From Micromonospora sp. HK10 (GTDB lineage Bacteria > Actinomycetota > Actinomycetes > Mycobacteriales > Micromonosporaceae), in NCBI RefSeq assembly GCF_000982955.1, contig NZ_KQ058883.1, positions 1-64,000 of the forward strand: a DNA stretch of 64,000 bases, given 5' to 3'. Position numbers and translations under genes: made by a program. Positions 19,599-29,110 of the stretch are shown here, one piece after another. Within the stretch, counting starts at the first letter, position 1, and every line of letters starts with the position of its first letter. The notes below the pieces were generated by a model. That model was not told the origin of the DNA. It was given only the letters and a program-made list of their open reading frames with translations, and ran no database searches.

Positions 19599-20192
19599 TT
19601 AAGCGGCTGTACGCTCCAGTTCGTTCCGCACTCTGAGGAATTCGTTGGTGCGGTCGCCCTGCGGCCGCGAAGAGACGAAGGCCACGACCCCAATCGTTTC
19701 CTTGTCCGCCCAGCCGCATGCGGTCAGATAGCTGCCGGCCTCAGTGCGTCCCCGCCCGCAACGGGCCTCGCCTCCGAGTTCGCCAGCGTCAATGGTCTGC
19801 ACATTGGTGATGCGATATGGCCGCAGCGCACGGTCCACGGCGTCTGCTGGGTCGGCGACTGCTCCTGACGCGCCACTGACGAACAGGGCATCGGCGTCCG
19901 GCGTGTCGCCCACGTAGGCCCAGCCGATCGCGCTGGTCGGTTCGCCGACCTGGCGTTTTAGCTGGTCCAACTGGGATTGGGCCGCGTTCCTCAATTGCCT
20001 GTCCAACGACTTCGGCATGCCAAGGAGGGTTTCCGGCGCGTATAGCTTCCGGGGTGGCGGGGTGCTGGTGTCTACCCGTGGCATGGGTGCCGGGGAGGTG
20101 CACCCGGCGGACAGCAGGAGCCCCGCCAACACCACTAGCCGTGCTGCTCCGCCGACCGATTGTGGCGTCGAGGTGTGGTGGACCGTGGTCAT
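19599..20192 (-). CDS. Predicted lipoprotein
   Basis: 197 residues with a lipoprotein signal: a short leader, hydrophobic core VVLAGLLLSAGC, and Cys31 in a lipobox LSAGC. A Pro/Thr linker follows, then a mixed domain with MPKSLDRQLRNAAQSQLDQL and a C-terminal half holding two Cys (ARCGRGRTEAG, LTACGWAD). It is probably anchored on the outer face of the membrane. No enzymatic motif was recognised. It is the last gene before repeat B. Confidence 0.8.
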   Translation of the reverse strand: MTTVHHTSTPQSVGGAARLVVLAGLLLSAGCTSPAPMPRVDTSTPPPRKLYAPETLLGMPKSLDRQLRNAAQSQLDQLKRQVGEPTSAIGWAYVGDTPDADALFVSGASGAVADPADAVDRALRPYRITNVQTIDAGELGGEARCGRGRTEAGSYLTACGWADKETIGVVAFVSSRPQGDRTNEFLRVRNELERTAA

Positions 20193-20430
20193 GTCGCCCC
20201 TCCTCGGAATCGGACGGGAAGCCTAGCAAGGTCCGGAACGTGCGCGGTGGCCACGAGGTGGTAGCCAACCTGCTGATGCAGCCCGCTGAGGCGATGAGTC
20301 GGATGGCAGTGACGCGGTCGGACACCAAGCCGGCGACGGCGTTGACGGTCTCGGACGGAGTTTCACGGCGGCTCAGGCTCGGACGGGCTGCGGCCGTGGA
20401 TGACCAGAAGAGGGCTGGGGTCGGCTCGTC

Positions 20431-21198
20431 GAGCCGGGTTGGCGTGTGCACGGGGGGGTTGGGAGCTTCGGACACGCTGACCCTGGGCAGCGTCTGAGCC
20501 GCCGCTGTGGGCCTCGCGGCGGATAACGCGACGCACAGACCGACGGCGGCCTGCCTGACAGGAGGCTGTGTCAGTCGATTAGGTATCGCCGGTCTCGCGG
20601 TGGAGATTGGGGGAGCAGGTTGGGAGCAACCGGTTGCACTGAACGGCGTGGAACAGCGTCCAACAGCACCGAACGGCATCCAACTGCACCCACCACGACC
20701 TGCAAGTTCTCGTTTCCGCAGGTCAGAGTGGGTGCGGCGTCCTGCTTCACACGGAGTGCTCAGCGGGTTTGCGCAGCAGTCGACAGCAATCTATGTCGCG
20801 TGGTAGGGGAGTATGCGCAGGTCACTGCGGTAAGGAGCCGTCGGATAGCCTGGCCTTGCAAGTGGGAGCAGATTGGGTGCAGGTTGGCGAAGTGGTCACC
20901 GCGCCCGAAGTGCTCACCGACATCGGACAGGGGCGAGGGCTTTAACCTGCGGTGATGCGGTGGAGCGGTGCGGCGTGACCTCCCAGAGAAGACCGAAGTG
21001 GTCAGCGTTGGCTACTCCCCGCCTGGCTGCCGCGGCTTGTCGTCCTGGGCCCGCTGACGCCAGTCACCGGGGCCGTCCTCCATTGACGTGCGGCTTTAGG
21101 TCCGCCGTGGCGGAGTCGGTCGGGATTCCAGCAGTTGAGACTCGAATCCCACGGGCAACTCTCTGACCAGGGCTTCCTGGGCGGTGACCTCTTCGGGG
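20431..21198. repeat. Dispersed attP-like repeat, copy B
   Basis: The copy extends left relative to A and shares that extension with copy C (CGCTGACCC and GACAGGAGGCTG blocks). TTGGGAGCA lies at 20620, core TTCACAC at 20746-20752, and the right arm TGGGAGCAGATTGGGTGCA at 20863. The arm-core distances are therefore 126 and 117 bp. GTGACCTCTTCGG occurs at 21184-21196. The homology stops abruptly where a methyltransferase fragment begins. Confidence 0.8.
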
Positions 21199-21202
21199 AG
21201 AT

Positions 21203-21484
21203 GTGGTGGTCAGCGCCCACCCATGGCGCAAGAACGGCCAACTCGTCGACCTGCCCTCCGCGGTCCTTGCCGCCGGTGCCCGGGCGGGCCTCATCTCGAC
21301 CGAGCGGTGCGTCGCGCTCGTCGCCGCCGTCCGCGACGGGCGGCTCGTCGCCCGGCCGTCGTTCTTCCAGTTCCAAGCCGTGCGCAAGGCCCGCACCGGC
21401 GGTACCCCGCTGCGCCTGATCACCCACGAGGACGTGTTGATCTTCCGCCGGCCCGAATTAACCATGGAGGTCGCCGATGGCTGA
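21203..21484 (+). pseudogene. DNA methyltransferase, 3' fragment
   Basis: The last roughly 93 residues of a modification-methylase-like protein. VVSAHPWRKNGQLVDLP, AGLISTERCVALVAAVRDG, and SFFQFQAVRKAR ending in THEDVLIFRRPE match the C-terminal region of SAM-dependent DNA methylases carried by actinobacterial integrative elements. The catalytic region is missing: the reading frame begins exactly at the right end of repeat B. An overlapping ATG (21477) starts a 20-codon remnant of the next gene. Confidence 0.7.
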
Positions 21485-21625
21485 CGACCAACCTGGGGCT
21501 CCAACGGCCGGAGCGGTGCGCGGTAGGTGGCGTGAGTGACCGGATTCCCGGACTGCGGATCGGGTGGCTGTGCACCGGCTACGCGCAATCCAGGCGGGTG
21601 GTGGCAGGGGTCTTTCGGCCGTCGG

Positions 21626-21712
21626 GTCCGTGAGATCCGGCAGACGGTGCTGGCATGGCGTGCGCGATACCTCGCTGGTGGGGTCGAGGCGCTGGGCGGG
21701 CGTGCGGGCGAC
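21626..21712 (+). pseudogene. IS630-like transposase HTH fragment
   Basis: About 29 codons (VREIRQTVLAWRARYLAGG) resemble the helix-turn-helix of IS630-type or related transposases, where TVxxWRxRxxxxGxxGL is typical. Nothing of the DDE domain remains, and no terminal repeats were found. Confidence 0.45.
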
Positions 21713-21726
21713 GTGAGTGTTCGCCC

Positions 21727-22497
21727 TCATGCGGCGCCTTGACCGGTGGTGAGGGTCGCGAGCGCGAGCAGGCCGGAATAGGCGGCTAGGCCAACGATAA
21801 ACCAGGTAAGGCTGGAGTGACGTTCGGGTGTCAGTTCGTCGACGAAGACGTTGAGCAGGATCCCGCCGCCTAGGAACGCGGTGAGCAGGTTCATCAGCAC
21901 GCCACTGGGCTGGGCGACGACAGCGGTCAGCCAGCCGGCGCCGGCGCCGGCGACGAGGAGGAGGCGCCACCGGGTGGTGAGGCTGACCGGGAAGTGCTCG
22001 GCCAGCACGCCGTCGGTGGCCAGCACGTGTAGCCCCATGGCGACGGCGAACAGCACCGCCGGCCCGAGCCCGGCGTGCAGTTTGGTCGCCAGGGTGTACG
22101 TGATCAACCCGCTGTAGAGGGCGAAGAAGCCGAGTTGGAACGCGAAGACCATCCGGGTGGGCTCCTGCATGTGGCCGTTTGGGAGATGGGTGGCGCGTTC
22201 CAACACGTAGAACGTGAGGAAGCCGATCAGCGCCACGAAGAACAGGATGAATCCGCGCGCCGGGGTGGCGTCGACCTTTTCCTCGAGCACGTGGGCCACG
22301 GCTTGGTTGCCCTCGGCGAGGCGCGGTAGCAGGTACAGGAAGACGTACGCCGCGGCGATGCCGCCACCGAGTGAGGTCGCTGCGTGGGTGGACACCGGGA
22401 GCCGTCGGCGGATGTGCGGTGCGAGCAGGTGAAGTGCCCCCAGAACGAGTGCCACCAGCAGCGTCGCCCACAGGCTGCCCTCCCGGGTGAGTGTCAC
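21727..22497 (-). CDS. ZIP-like polytopic membrane protein
   Basis: 256 residues with about eight hydrophobic segments and short loops. Its His/Glu-containing helices (LGALHLLAPHI, AMGLHVLATDGVLAEHF, NVFVDELTPERH) resemble the layout of ZIP-family metal permeases, although the canonical HNxxE motif is not obvious. The start is GTG at 22497. Export or import of a divalent metal is a weak inference. The gene lies convergent with the upstream fragments and is not in an operon. Confidence 0.7.
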   Translation of the reverse strand: MTLTREGSLWATLLVALVLGALHLLAPHIRRRLPVSTHAATSLGGGIAAAYVFLYLLPRLAEGNQAVAHVLEEKVDATPARGFILFFVALIGFLTFYVLERATHLPNGHMQEPTRMVFAFQLGFFALYSGLITYTLATKLHAGLGPAVLFAVAMGLHVLATDGVLAEHFPVSLTTRWRLLLVAGAGAGWLTAVVAQPSGVLMNLLTAFLGGGILLNVFVDELTPERHSSLTWFIVGLAAYSGLLALATLTTGQGAA

Positions 22498-22793
22498 CGG
22501 AGCGTGCGGGAGTGAATGCCGGATTGGTGCGGCCCTTGCCTGGGCATAGTTGCGATCCTTTCGAGCCGTCCCTACTAGCTCGCCAGAACATTCTCGTCGA
22601 AACCGGACTGGTCGGGTGGCCGTTCCGGGGGGTTCGCCACCGGGGCCGACTGCCCTCGGGGAGCCGCCGCCCTCGATGGTCGCCCAAGGCCCGTGCGTAG
22701 ATCACCGGCGACTCGCCACCCTCGACGCAGCCCGATCCGGTGATCGCTCGGGGTTTCCGCTGCGCGATCCGGTCGAGTCGGAACGCTGAACGG

Positions 22794-23453
22794 GTGAAGA
22801 AGCGATCGGGACGACCGGCGCTGGGACGCCTGCTGTCCATCGGGCGTGCCCTGTGGTCGCTGGCCGTCGGTGTCGTCGCCGGGGCGGCCATCGCGCTGGT
22901 CGGGGCGCCGGAGCTGACGCCGCTGGTGATCTGGACGATCGCGGCGGGCACGATTCTCGTCTGGGTGTGGCGGGCCTGCTGGTCGGCGAGTCCCGAGCGT
23001 ACCGAGGAACTCGCCGAAGCGGAGCGGTGCTCACGTTCCACCGATACGGCGATCCTCATCGCGTCCGTTGTCAGCCTCGCCGTCGTGGCCGAGGCGCTCG
23101 TCCGCGCCTCGCACCAGCACGACGCGGTGGCTGCGACGCTGGTGATCCTCAGCGTCGTCGCGGTGGTCCTGGCGTGGGCGCTGGTGAACACGGTCTTCGC
23201 GTTCAAGTACGCCCGGCTGTACTACCGCGAGGACGGCAGTGACATCGACTTCAAGCGGGAGGAACCATCGGCGTACGCCGACTTCGCGTACATCGCCTTC
23301 ACGGTTGGCATGTCCTTCGGCCCGGGGGAGAACGAACCGACGAGTAACCGCATGCGTCGGGTCGCGCTCGGGCACGCGCTGCTCTCGTACGCCTTCGGAA
23401 CCGGCATCCTGGCCGTCGCCGTCAACCTGGTCACCAACCTTGGTCAGTCATGA
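22794..23453 (+). CDS. DUF1345 membrane protein
   Basis: 219 residues from a GTG at 22794; the longer frame from 22740 adds a non-family N-terminus. Five hydrophobic segments, plus the family hallmarks NTVFAFKYARLYY, DFAYIAFTVGMSFG and the final SYAFGTGILAVAVNLV. These are the conserved parts of DUF1345 (PF07077), a family of inner-membrane proteins of unknown function. Complete length for the family. Confidence 0.88.
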   Translation: MKKRSGRPALGRLLSIGRALWSLAVGVVAGAAIALVGAPELTPLVIWTIAAGTILVWVWRACWSASPERTEELAEAERCSRSTDTAILIASVVSLAVVAEALVRASHQHDAVAATLVILSVVAVVLAWALVNTVFAFKYARLYYREDGSDIDFKREEPSAYADFAYIAFTVGMSFGPGENEPTSNRMRRVALGHALLSYAFGTGILAVAVNLVTNLGQS

Positions 23454-23470
23454 CACCCACCGAGCGTTAG

Positions 23471-23615
23471 CAGCGCCCGCTGCTCGAGCGGATCCGCAAG
23501 GGCAAGATCGAGCTTGGTCCTCACCCACTCGATGGCGCTGCACGACGTCTCGTACGGCTACGACACCTTCAGGAACGAGTAGGACGAGTGCGCAGAGGCG
23601 GTACTGAAGTCATAG
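23471..23615 (+). pseudogene. Zinc alcohol dehydrogenase, decayed 3' end
   Basis: The tail of a formaldehyde- or alcohol-dehydrogenase-type protein. LLERIRKGKIE is read in one frame, then LTHSMALHDVSYGYDTFRNE in another, then an in-frame stop, then DECAEAVLKS and the true end. Intact homologues read roughly THxxxLDDAPxGYxxFxxKxDGCxKVVL. One frameshift and one nonsense change are therefore visible. Nothing of the zinc or NAD sites remains. Confidence 0.65.
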
Positions 23616-23758
23616 CCGGGGTGGACCAAAGGGCTGGTCGCACCCGGGAGGACCGATGACCAGTCGGATCGCGACGCCGGCCTTCCGGACGCGCCGCATG
23701 GCGGCGGGCGGCCGGATGTGTGTGCGATGACGGTCGCCTCGGGCAGAGAGGTCAGTTG

Positions 23759-24628
23759 ATGATCACGAGGACGGTCCTGGCGGTCGCGGTGGCCGTGGTC
23801 GTCGCGGCGGGCATGCTGGCCGGCGTTCTGGTCCAGCGCCGGGCAGGTCGTCGCTACGGCTGGCTGCTCGCGCCGCTGTACCGCGCATCCCGGGTCCCCG
23901 CCGTCGCGGTGCTGCTCCTCGCGGCGCTGTACGCGGGACTCCGCGCGCACCCTGACGTCCGGCGCGTGGTGTTCGTGTTGTTGATCGCGAGCGTGGCGTG
24001 GCTGGTGCTTCGCGCCCTGCACGTCGCCGAGCGGGTCGCGTTCAGTCGGCTGCCCGGCCAGACGCGGGCTGACCGTCGGGTCCGGCGCGCTCGTACCCAG
24101 ATCCGACCGGTGCGGCGCCTCACCTCGGTCGTGGTGACGGTCGCGGCGATCGGCCTGATCCTCACTACCTTCCCTGCCCTGCGCACCATCGGGCTGTCCG
24201 TGCTCACGTCCGCGGGTGTCGTCGGCGCGCTGCTCGGCCTGTCCGCACGCACCGCCCTCGGCAACGCCTTCGCCGGCATCCAGGTCGCCTTCGCCGATGG
24301 CCTCCACGTGGGGGACGTCATCGTGGTCGACGGGCAGTGGGGGCGCGTCGAGGAGGTGAAGCTGACGAACGTGGTCATCCGGCTCTGGGACGACCGGATG
24401 CTCATCCTGCCCACCACCTGGTTCACCGAACACCCCTTCCGGCCTCACCCGGTGCCAGTGCATGCGTTATCTGATGCCGCGAGCATTGCTGCATGCTTTT
24501 GCCGCAGCGGAGCTTACGAGGAACGGAGAGTTGATTGTGCCGAGGCCCGAGGCTGGACGGTCCGAAATGCCGGGCAGCGTCCTGCTGGTGAGTTGGTTGC
24601 TGGTCCTGATTCAGCTCGTCCTGGTTAG
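23759..24628 (+). CDS. MscS-type mechanosensitive channel, altered C-terminus
   Basis: 289 codons from the ATG at 23759. Four hydrophobic segments are followed by the MscS pore and beta-domain pattern: GVVGALLGLSARTALGNAFAG (pore helix TM3), then VGDVIVVDGQWGRVEEV, then RLWDDRMLILPTTWFTEHPF. In the family this last motif continues with QNW and an alpha-beta domain of about 100 residues. Here it changes to a basic, unrelated tail (RPHPVPVHALSD), so the soluble domain is lost after about 24,445. Osmotic release function is doubtful. Confidence 0.75.
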   Translation: MITRTVLAVAVAVVVAAGMLAGVLVQRRAGRRYGWLLAPLYRASRVPAVAVLLLAALYAGLRAHPDVRRVVFVLLIASVAWLVLRALHVAERVAFSRLPGQTRADRRVRRARTQIRPVRRLTSVVVTVAAIGLILTTFPALRTIGLSVLTSAGVVGALLGLSARTALGNAFAGIQVAFADGLHVGDVIVVDGQWGRVEEVKLTNVVIRLWDDRMLILPTTWFTEHPFRPHPVPVHALSDAASIAACFCRSGAYEERRVDCAEARGWTVRNAGQRPAGELVAGPDSARPG

Positions 24629-24720
24629 TCAGCTTCCCGGGGAGCCGACGGGACTGCTGTATCACGACGAATCCACCGCTGCTGCTGTCCGCTCCCTGTA
24701 TCCGCCTACCCTTTGTAGCG

Positions 24721-25029
24721 TTGATCCTCATCGGACTTGCGGTGGTGGGTGCACTGGTCTGGCCGCCGCTATTGGTTGCCGATGCCGTCGCTAACCGGTG
24801 GGCCGGCGCCGCGTCCGGGAGGTGCGTCAAGCTGGCTGTGCTGGTTACCGTCGCAGCCGTTCTCGACACTGCTGCATGTGCTGCCGCCCTCCATTTCATC
24901 CGACACGATCCTGGCCGCTCGCTGGATGTGTGGGTCTGGCTGACCCTCTTCGCCGCTCTGCCGCTGACAGCAGGGACGGGCCTGCTGTGCAGGACCATCA
25001 CGAAACTGTCCTCCGCCAGCCTTCGCTGA
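24721..25029 (+). CDS. Small membrane protein
   Basis: 102 residues from a TTG start, with hydrophobic sequence continuing in frame upstream (PFVALILIG), so the true start may be earlier or lost. Three membrane segments (ILIGLAVVGALVW, LAVLVTVAAVLDTAACAAAL, WLTLFAALPLTAGTGLL). No family recognised. It lies between the broken MscS and other broken genes, so it may itself be a remnant. Confidence 0.4.
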   Translation: MILIGLAVVGALVWPPLLVADAVANRWAGAASGRCVKLAVLVTVAAVLDTAACAAALHFIRHDPGRSLDVWVWLTLFAALPLTAGTGLLCRTITKLSSASLR

Positions 25030-25142
25030 AGCGTCTCGGCGACTGGTCGGCGGGGCAGGCCGAGCGGAACCGCCAGTGCGTCTCCTGCCCAAGGACGGTC
25101 GTCCGCGACCCTGGCGGACACCGCGTCGATCTTCGGTGGTCG

Positions 25143-26298
25143 TCATGCCGCTGACCCGCCGTCGCCTGCTCCGTACCGCCGGCGCCGCCGCCGGTCTGGC
25201 CGGCCTCGGCACCGGTGACATCGCCTGGTCGACGCGGAGAAGCTGCCCGGCAACTTGACGGCGATCCATGCGCGCAGCTGGTCGGCGAGGCGCTCATCTT
25301 GGACCTCGTCCAGGTGCCATTGAGCAGCGTTGACCAGATTCTTCGCCTGGCGGGAGAGGCGAATCTGCGTGTGGTCCAGGTCGCGTAGGTCTCGACGGTC
25401 GTTGAGTATTGCCACCTGCTCCCGGCCGACTGGGATGGCGTCAAGGCAAGCCCGGACGACGTTGTCTGCGGTCGGCAGCAGCTCCGGCAACTCGGCAACC
25501 GCGCGCCGCATGTCGGTTACGAAGTACGCCATCTTCTCGGCGCTCTCGGCTCCGGTGAAGACAACCCAGGGCCTGTCCTTGGTGCAGCAGCCAGAGTTTC
25601 AGCGCCACCCAGTCTGGCCGCCGACTTGGCTGGTGGCGAAGCTGCTGGTCGATGACCAGGAGCAGATGCAGCCACCAGTTGACCCGTTCTCTCGGTGCCG
25701 GCTGGCGGCGGTCCAGCCAGTCCCTGCGCTGGCTGTGGCCGAGTCGGAGCAGATGGGTCAGCCCATCCTTGATGGCCTGACGTTGCTCGCCGAGCCCCGC
25801 GGCGCTCACGGTCTCAGGCAGGTGGGGTGCGCTGATCGACCAGACATCGCCGGCGTCGATCAGCTCCCCGTGCGGGGTGGTGGCGACGGCAAGGGACATG
25901 CGCGACTCGGCAAGCCAGTACAGTCGGTAGCCTGCATCAGCCTCTTGAGTGATCTTTTCGAGTTGATAGCCGAGGCGCTCCAATTCGGCGTTCAGCCGCG
26001 CGAACCGCAGTTGCCGGCCGAACGGCCCGTACCGCTGGACGAGAGCTCCGGTGACGTCGATGGACGCCAAACGATGCACCTGCACGGTGAAACTGGACGC
26101 ATGCCAGGGATGGGATCGGTCTCGCCGCGCCCAGTAGAACTCAACCAGGCCGTAATCGCGACGCATCGCGACGCGGTCGCAGCCCTCCGCCAAGTCACTA
26201 CCCAGCGCACGAGCTACGTCGTCCGGCGAGTCAGCCAAGCCCACGCCCAGCAACGCGCCGCTGACGACCACGTCGACGAAGAAGTCCAGATCAGCCAC
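25143..26298 (-). pseudogene. Hypothetical gene split by a frameshift
   Basis: The 5' part (GTG at 26298, VADLDFFVDVVVSG) is protein-like down to about 25,590 (WVALKLWLLHQ). From there the good reading continues in another frame: DRPWVVFTGAESAEKMAYF, RRAVAELPELLPTADNVV, ending near LRAWIAVKLPG. A one-frame slip near 25,585 separates them. The first half has features of a large actinobacterial family of unknown function (HPWHASSFTVQVHRL, RYGPFGRQLRFARL). The 3' end abuts the truncated Tat gene, so its natural stop may be lost. Confidence 0.6.
25145..25258 (+). pseudogene. Tat signal peptide, gene truncated
   Basis: MPLTRRRLLRTAGAAAGLAG is a clear twin-arginine export signal followed by a leucine/glycine helix. 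The coding region then ends after about 38 codons at a junction with the convergent minus-strand pseudogene. The mature enzyme, possibly a phosphoesterase or oxidoreductase, has been deleted. Confidence 0.55.
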
Positions 26299-26462
26299 TC
26301 GGCAAGCTTTGCCATGCAACCGTCGCGACCAAACACCCCCTCCCAGCAACCGACCTCCCAGTCTGCCGCCCGGCTTCCATACATGTCGCGACTCGGCCAC
26401 TAGATAAGTGAGTGGGCTTCCGAGGAACGTCCGCTCATGCCGCTGGGTGCGCCGTGCCTTTG

Positions 26463-27416
26463 CTATCGGGTGAGGAGATCGCGGCGATCGGTGTCGATCG
26501 TGGCGAGCCTAGCGTGCACGTGGGCTGCCCGTTGCTCCAGCCGGGCTTGCACTTCGCGCACCAGTTGCAGGGACTGGGCGACGTTCCGCTGGGCTTGCTT
26601 GATCCGGTCTCGTACCGCGAGGTCGGTGAAGATGTTGTCGAACCAGACGTCGACGAACCGGGTCAGGCCGCCGACTGCCAACTGCGGGGCGGTCAGCGCC
26701 ATCCCAGGGACGTCGGCGAGTTCGGTTCGCAGCACGGCGAGGCAACGGTCGGCGTGGGCTGCGGCCTGTGCCGCCTCGTCCAGCCGGAAGTGTTTGATCG
26801 TGCTGCTGATCGCGCCGCCGCCGAAGAACGTGTCGTAGGTCGACCAGCCGGATGCGCTGCCGAGCTTGTCCCGTACCTGAGTCAGGGCGTGCCACGCGGC
26901 GCGTGCGGCCTGCGTGGCCTCGGTCACCTCGTGCATCTCACCGGTGAGCCGTCCCCGCTCGTCGGCCAACTCCAGCAGCCGCGCCCGGCGCGGGTCGCCG
27001 GACTCGTCCAGGTGTCGCTCCTTGTCATCGAGTACTGCGGCATAGTTGCTCGGCGCTGCGGCGAGCTGGCCCAGCCGTGCCTGTGCTGCGCGGTGCTCCT
27101 GTCGTAGCGCCTCAAGCCGGCTCTCCGCCTCGGCTACCCGGTAGCGTGCGGCGTCGGCCTCCGCACGTTCACGCGCCAGCGCGTCATCACGGGCGCCGCG
27201 TAACGAGGCCAGCACCCGGGTCAGGGAGAGGCCCTCCAACCGCTCGACGTCCTCCTGCTCGCGGGCGTGCCGTGCGCGCAGCGCGGCGAGCTGCGTGGTC
27301 AGCTCGTCTGTTCGGCGGTGCAGATCTGCACTGCGCCGGGTGGTCACCTCGTACTCACGGAGCGCCTCGGCGGCCGAGGTCAGCCGTTGTTCGATGTCGT
27401 CAGCCACGCCACCCAT
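26463..27416 (-). CDS. Coiled-coil protein
   Basis: 317 residues from the ATG at 27416; the longer open frame to 27695 is unlikely. Residues about 1-170 are a near-continuous coiled coil rich in Arg, Ala and Glu (RRTDELTTQLAALRARH, RLEALRQEHRAAQARL). A conserved-looking middle (YDTFFGGGAISSTIKHFRLDE) and a further helical tail follow. Soluble, with no signal. It may be a scaffold or phage-shock-like protein, but no family is certain. Confidence 0.75.
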   Translation of the reverse strand: MGGVADDIEQRLTSAAEALREYEVTTRRSADLHRRTDELTTQLAALRARHAREQEDVERLEGLSLTRVLASLRGARDDALARERAEADAARYRVAEAESRLEALRQEHRAAQARLGQLAAAPSNYAAVLDDKERHLDESGDPRRARLLELADERGRLTGEMHEVTEATQAARAAWHALTQVRDKLGSASGWSTYDTFFGGGAISSTIKHFRLDEAAQAAAHADRCLAVLRTELADVPGMALTAPQLAVGGLTRFVDVWFDNIFTDLAVRDRIKQAQRNVAQSLQLVREVQARLEQRAAHVHARLATIDTDRRDLLTR

Positions 27417-27746
27417 TTGACAATGACGGTGCAAGGGCACCGTCGGCAGCCGACGAGGCAGCTGTGCCGCGCTGGGCCGGATCCCCGTCTCCCGCCGTCG
27501 GGCAACGCGCCTAAGAACGTCCGGACATGCCGCGAAGCGCTCGTTACGTTCGGTGATCGTTCTCCGGGCTGGCTCGCGTCCGGTCGTGCCGATGTGAGTG
27601 CATCGACCTGGGCAGCACCACCCGATCGCCCAACGCATCAGCGCGCCGAGAACTCCCATACGATCTCGGCGGTGGGGGGCGGCCCTCCATCGCATCTTGC
27701 CGCGGTTTGGTCACCTTGCCGCTGGACTTGCGACGCAGAGGGTGGG
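27417..27746. other. Gap without a recognisable gene
   Basis: About 330 bp between two oppositely transcribed genes. Only short frames are open and none is protein-like. It probably holds the two divergent promoters; no clear -35/-10 was picked. Confidence 0.35.
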
Positions 27747-28028
27747 ATGAGCGACCTCTATATCCGGGTGATCCCCACGGATCCGGAATGGCAGCCGACG
27801 TCCGAGGCGGCCGCTCGCGCGGCGAAGTTCATCGCTGATCTCTTCGCCGGGCCGGGCGATCATGCCGAGGTGGTCGAGCCGGTGTTCCACGAGCGCATCT
27901 CTTTGATCGATGGCGGCGAGTACATGGAGCTGCCGCAGACGGGAGGCTGGACCGTCTACGACTGCCCGACGAGGAGATCCGCTACTACTCGCCCCTGGTG
28001 CTACTGCCAGAACCAGGGCGGCCCTTAG
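27747..28028 (+). pseudogene. Hypothetical gene with 3' frameshift
   Basis: The ATG frame begins MSDLYIRVIPTDPEWQP and is protein-like through ISLIDGGEYMELPQTGGWTVY. It then reads DCPTRRSATTRPW. The neighbouring frame reads RLPDEEIRYYSPLVLLPEPG, which is far more protein-like and occurs in two other remnant copies. A one-base slip near 27,960 is therefore likely. A small acidic, possibly immunity-type protein; function unknown. Confidence 0.55.
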
Positions 28029-28804
28029 TCAGCTGCAGGATCTGGTGCATCGGTGCATTTGTCGACAGGGTTCACCGCTGAGAGGGTCTTCGTGTCGAAG
28101 CGAATTCGCCAGCTGCTCCCGTCCTTGGCGGACACCGCAACCTCGTCGTTGTCCACGAAGCTGGCCCGGCCGAACAACCAGTCCGGACCGGCGCCAGAGC
28201 TCTCCTCGATGAAGCAGGCCAGGTCCTCGATACCCTCGCGGCTGGCGATGCCCTCCCGGCTTTGCAGCCTCAGCACCACGCTTCCCGAACTGAAGAAACC
28301 CGGCGATCGGTACGACACGAGCCTGAAGTTGGGAGATGTTGCCACTACCGAATCCCTGGACGCCCCGAACCGCGGACTAAGGGAATCGAGCAGACCGAAG
28401 AGGAGGGCTGCGACAGCTACGACCGCAACGACTGTCTGTGAGGCGACACGTAAAGGGCGGTGCCTAACAGCGAGTTGAGCGGCTGCCGCAACGAGGCCGG
28501 CGGCGAGCGCGGTACCCAAGAGCGGGTGGGCCAGTGGCCGCAGGTAGATGTGCCCTCCTCGCTTGGGGCTCACGCACAGCCCCAGCCCTCCTTCTCCCTC
28601 GCACCAGGCCGCCCCTCCGGCCCCGTCTGCGTTCGCGATGACCGTCACGGCAACTGCCACTGAGGCGACAACCAAAAGCCCTACTGCGAGCCAACGGCGA
28701 GGAGTCGGTTTCACGGCCGGCAGTATGCCAGGGGGCGCCGCCCATGGCTGTTCGTAGACCGCCGTGCCATCCACGTGCCAGTAGCCGGTGCCCGGCACGG
28801 TCAC
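28025..28804 (-). CDS. Membrane protein, hypothetical
   Basis: 259 residues. The N-terminus MTVPGTGYWHVDGTAVYEQP is cytoplasmic. Three membrane segments follow (about 38-56, 93-111 and 120-140). The last 115 residues form an acidic soluble domain (SYRSPGFFSSGSVVLRL, EDLACFIEESSGAGPDW). The opening pattern YWxVDG also occurs at the start of the unrelated gene ending at 30735, suggesting a shared 5' segment. Its stop overlaps the end of the convergent pseudogene by four bases. Confidence 0.7.
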   Translation of the reverse strand: MTVPGTGYWHVDGTAVYEQPWAAPPGILPAVKPTPRRWLAVGLLVVASVAVAVTVIANADGAGGAAWCEGEGGLGLCVSPKRGGHIYLRPLAHPLLGTALAAGLVAAAAQLAVRHRPLRVASQTVVAVVAVAALLFGLLDSLSPRFGASRDSVVATSPNFRLVSYRSPGFFSSGSVVLRLQSREGIASREGIEDLACFIEESSGAGPDWLFGRASFVDNDEVAVSAKDGSSWRIRFDTKTLSAVNPVDKCTDAPDPAAD

Positions 28805-28816
28805 CGGGGGGCACGA

Positions 28817-29110
28817 ACAGTCACACGTCGCTTGCCTTGAACCCGCCCACCAGGTCCTCGCCGGCGATGATCTTCGTCCTTCCGAACTGCGGCTACGGCC
28901 TGGCGGTGGGCCAGAACTCGTCGTCGTCCTCGTTTGGCGACGAAGGGGCGTGCTGGCGCGCAGTGCCGTTGCGAATCATCCAGACGCGGAAGAAGGACTT
29001 GGTCCATCACGAAGAGTTGCACTGCATTGGGGTTGTGCCAGGCCAGAGAGCCGAGGTGCTTCACTACAGCGGTGAGGTCGGCGTGGTTGAGCGTCCCGGC
29101 GAACACCTCA
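28817..29110 (-). pseudogene. Decayed hypothetical gene
   Basis: Read from right to left: EVFAGTLNHADLTAVVKHLG and AVQLFVMD, then a frameshift into SFFRVWMIRNGTARQHAPSS and NEDDDEFWPTARP, a stop, then QFGRTKIIAGEDLVGGFKA and a final stop. The pieces join into one coherent protein of about 95 residues, so the gene is real but broken by one slip and at least one nonsense codon. Family not recognised; the size and acidity suit an immunity-like protein. Confidence 0.6.
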
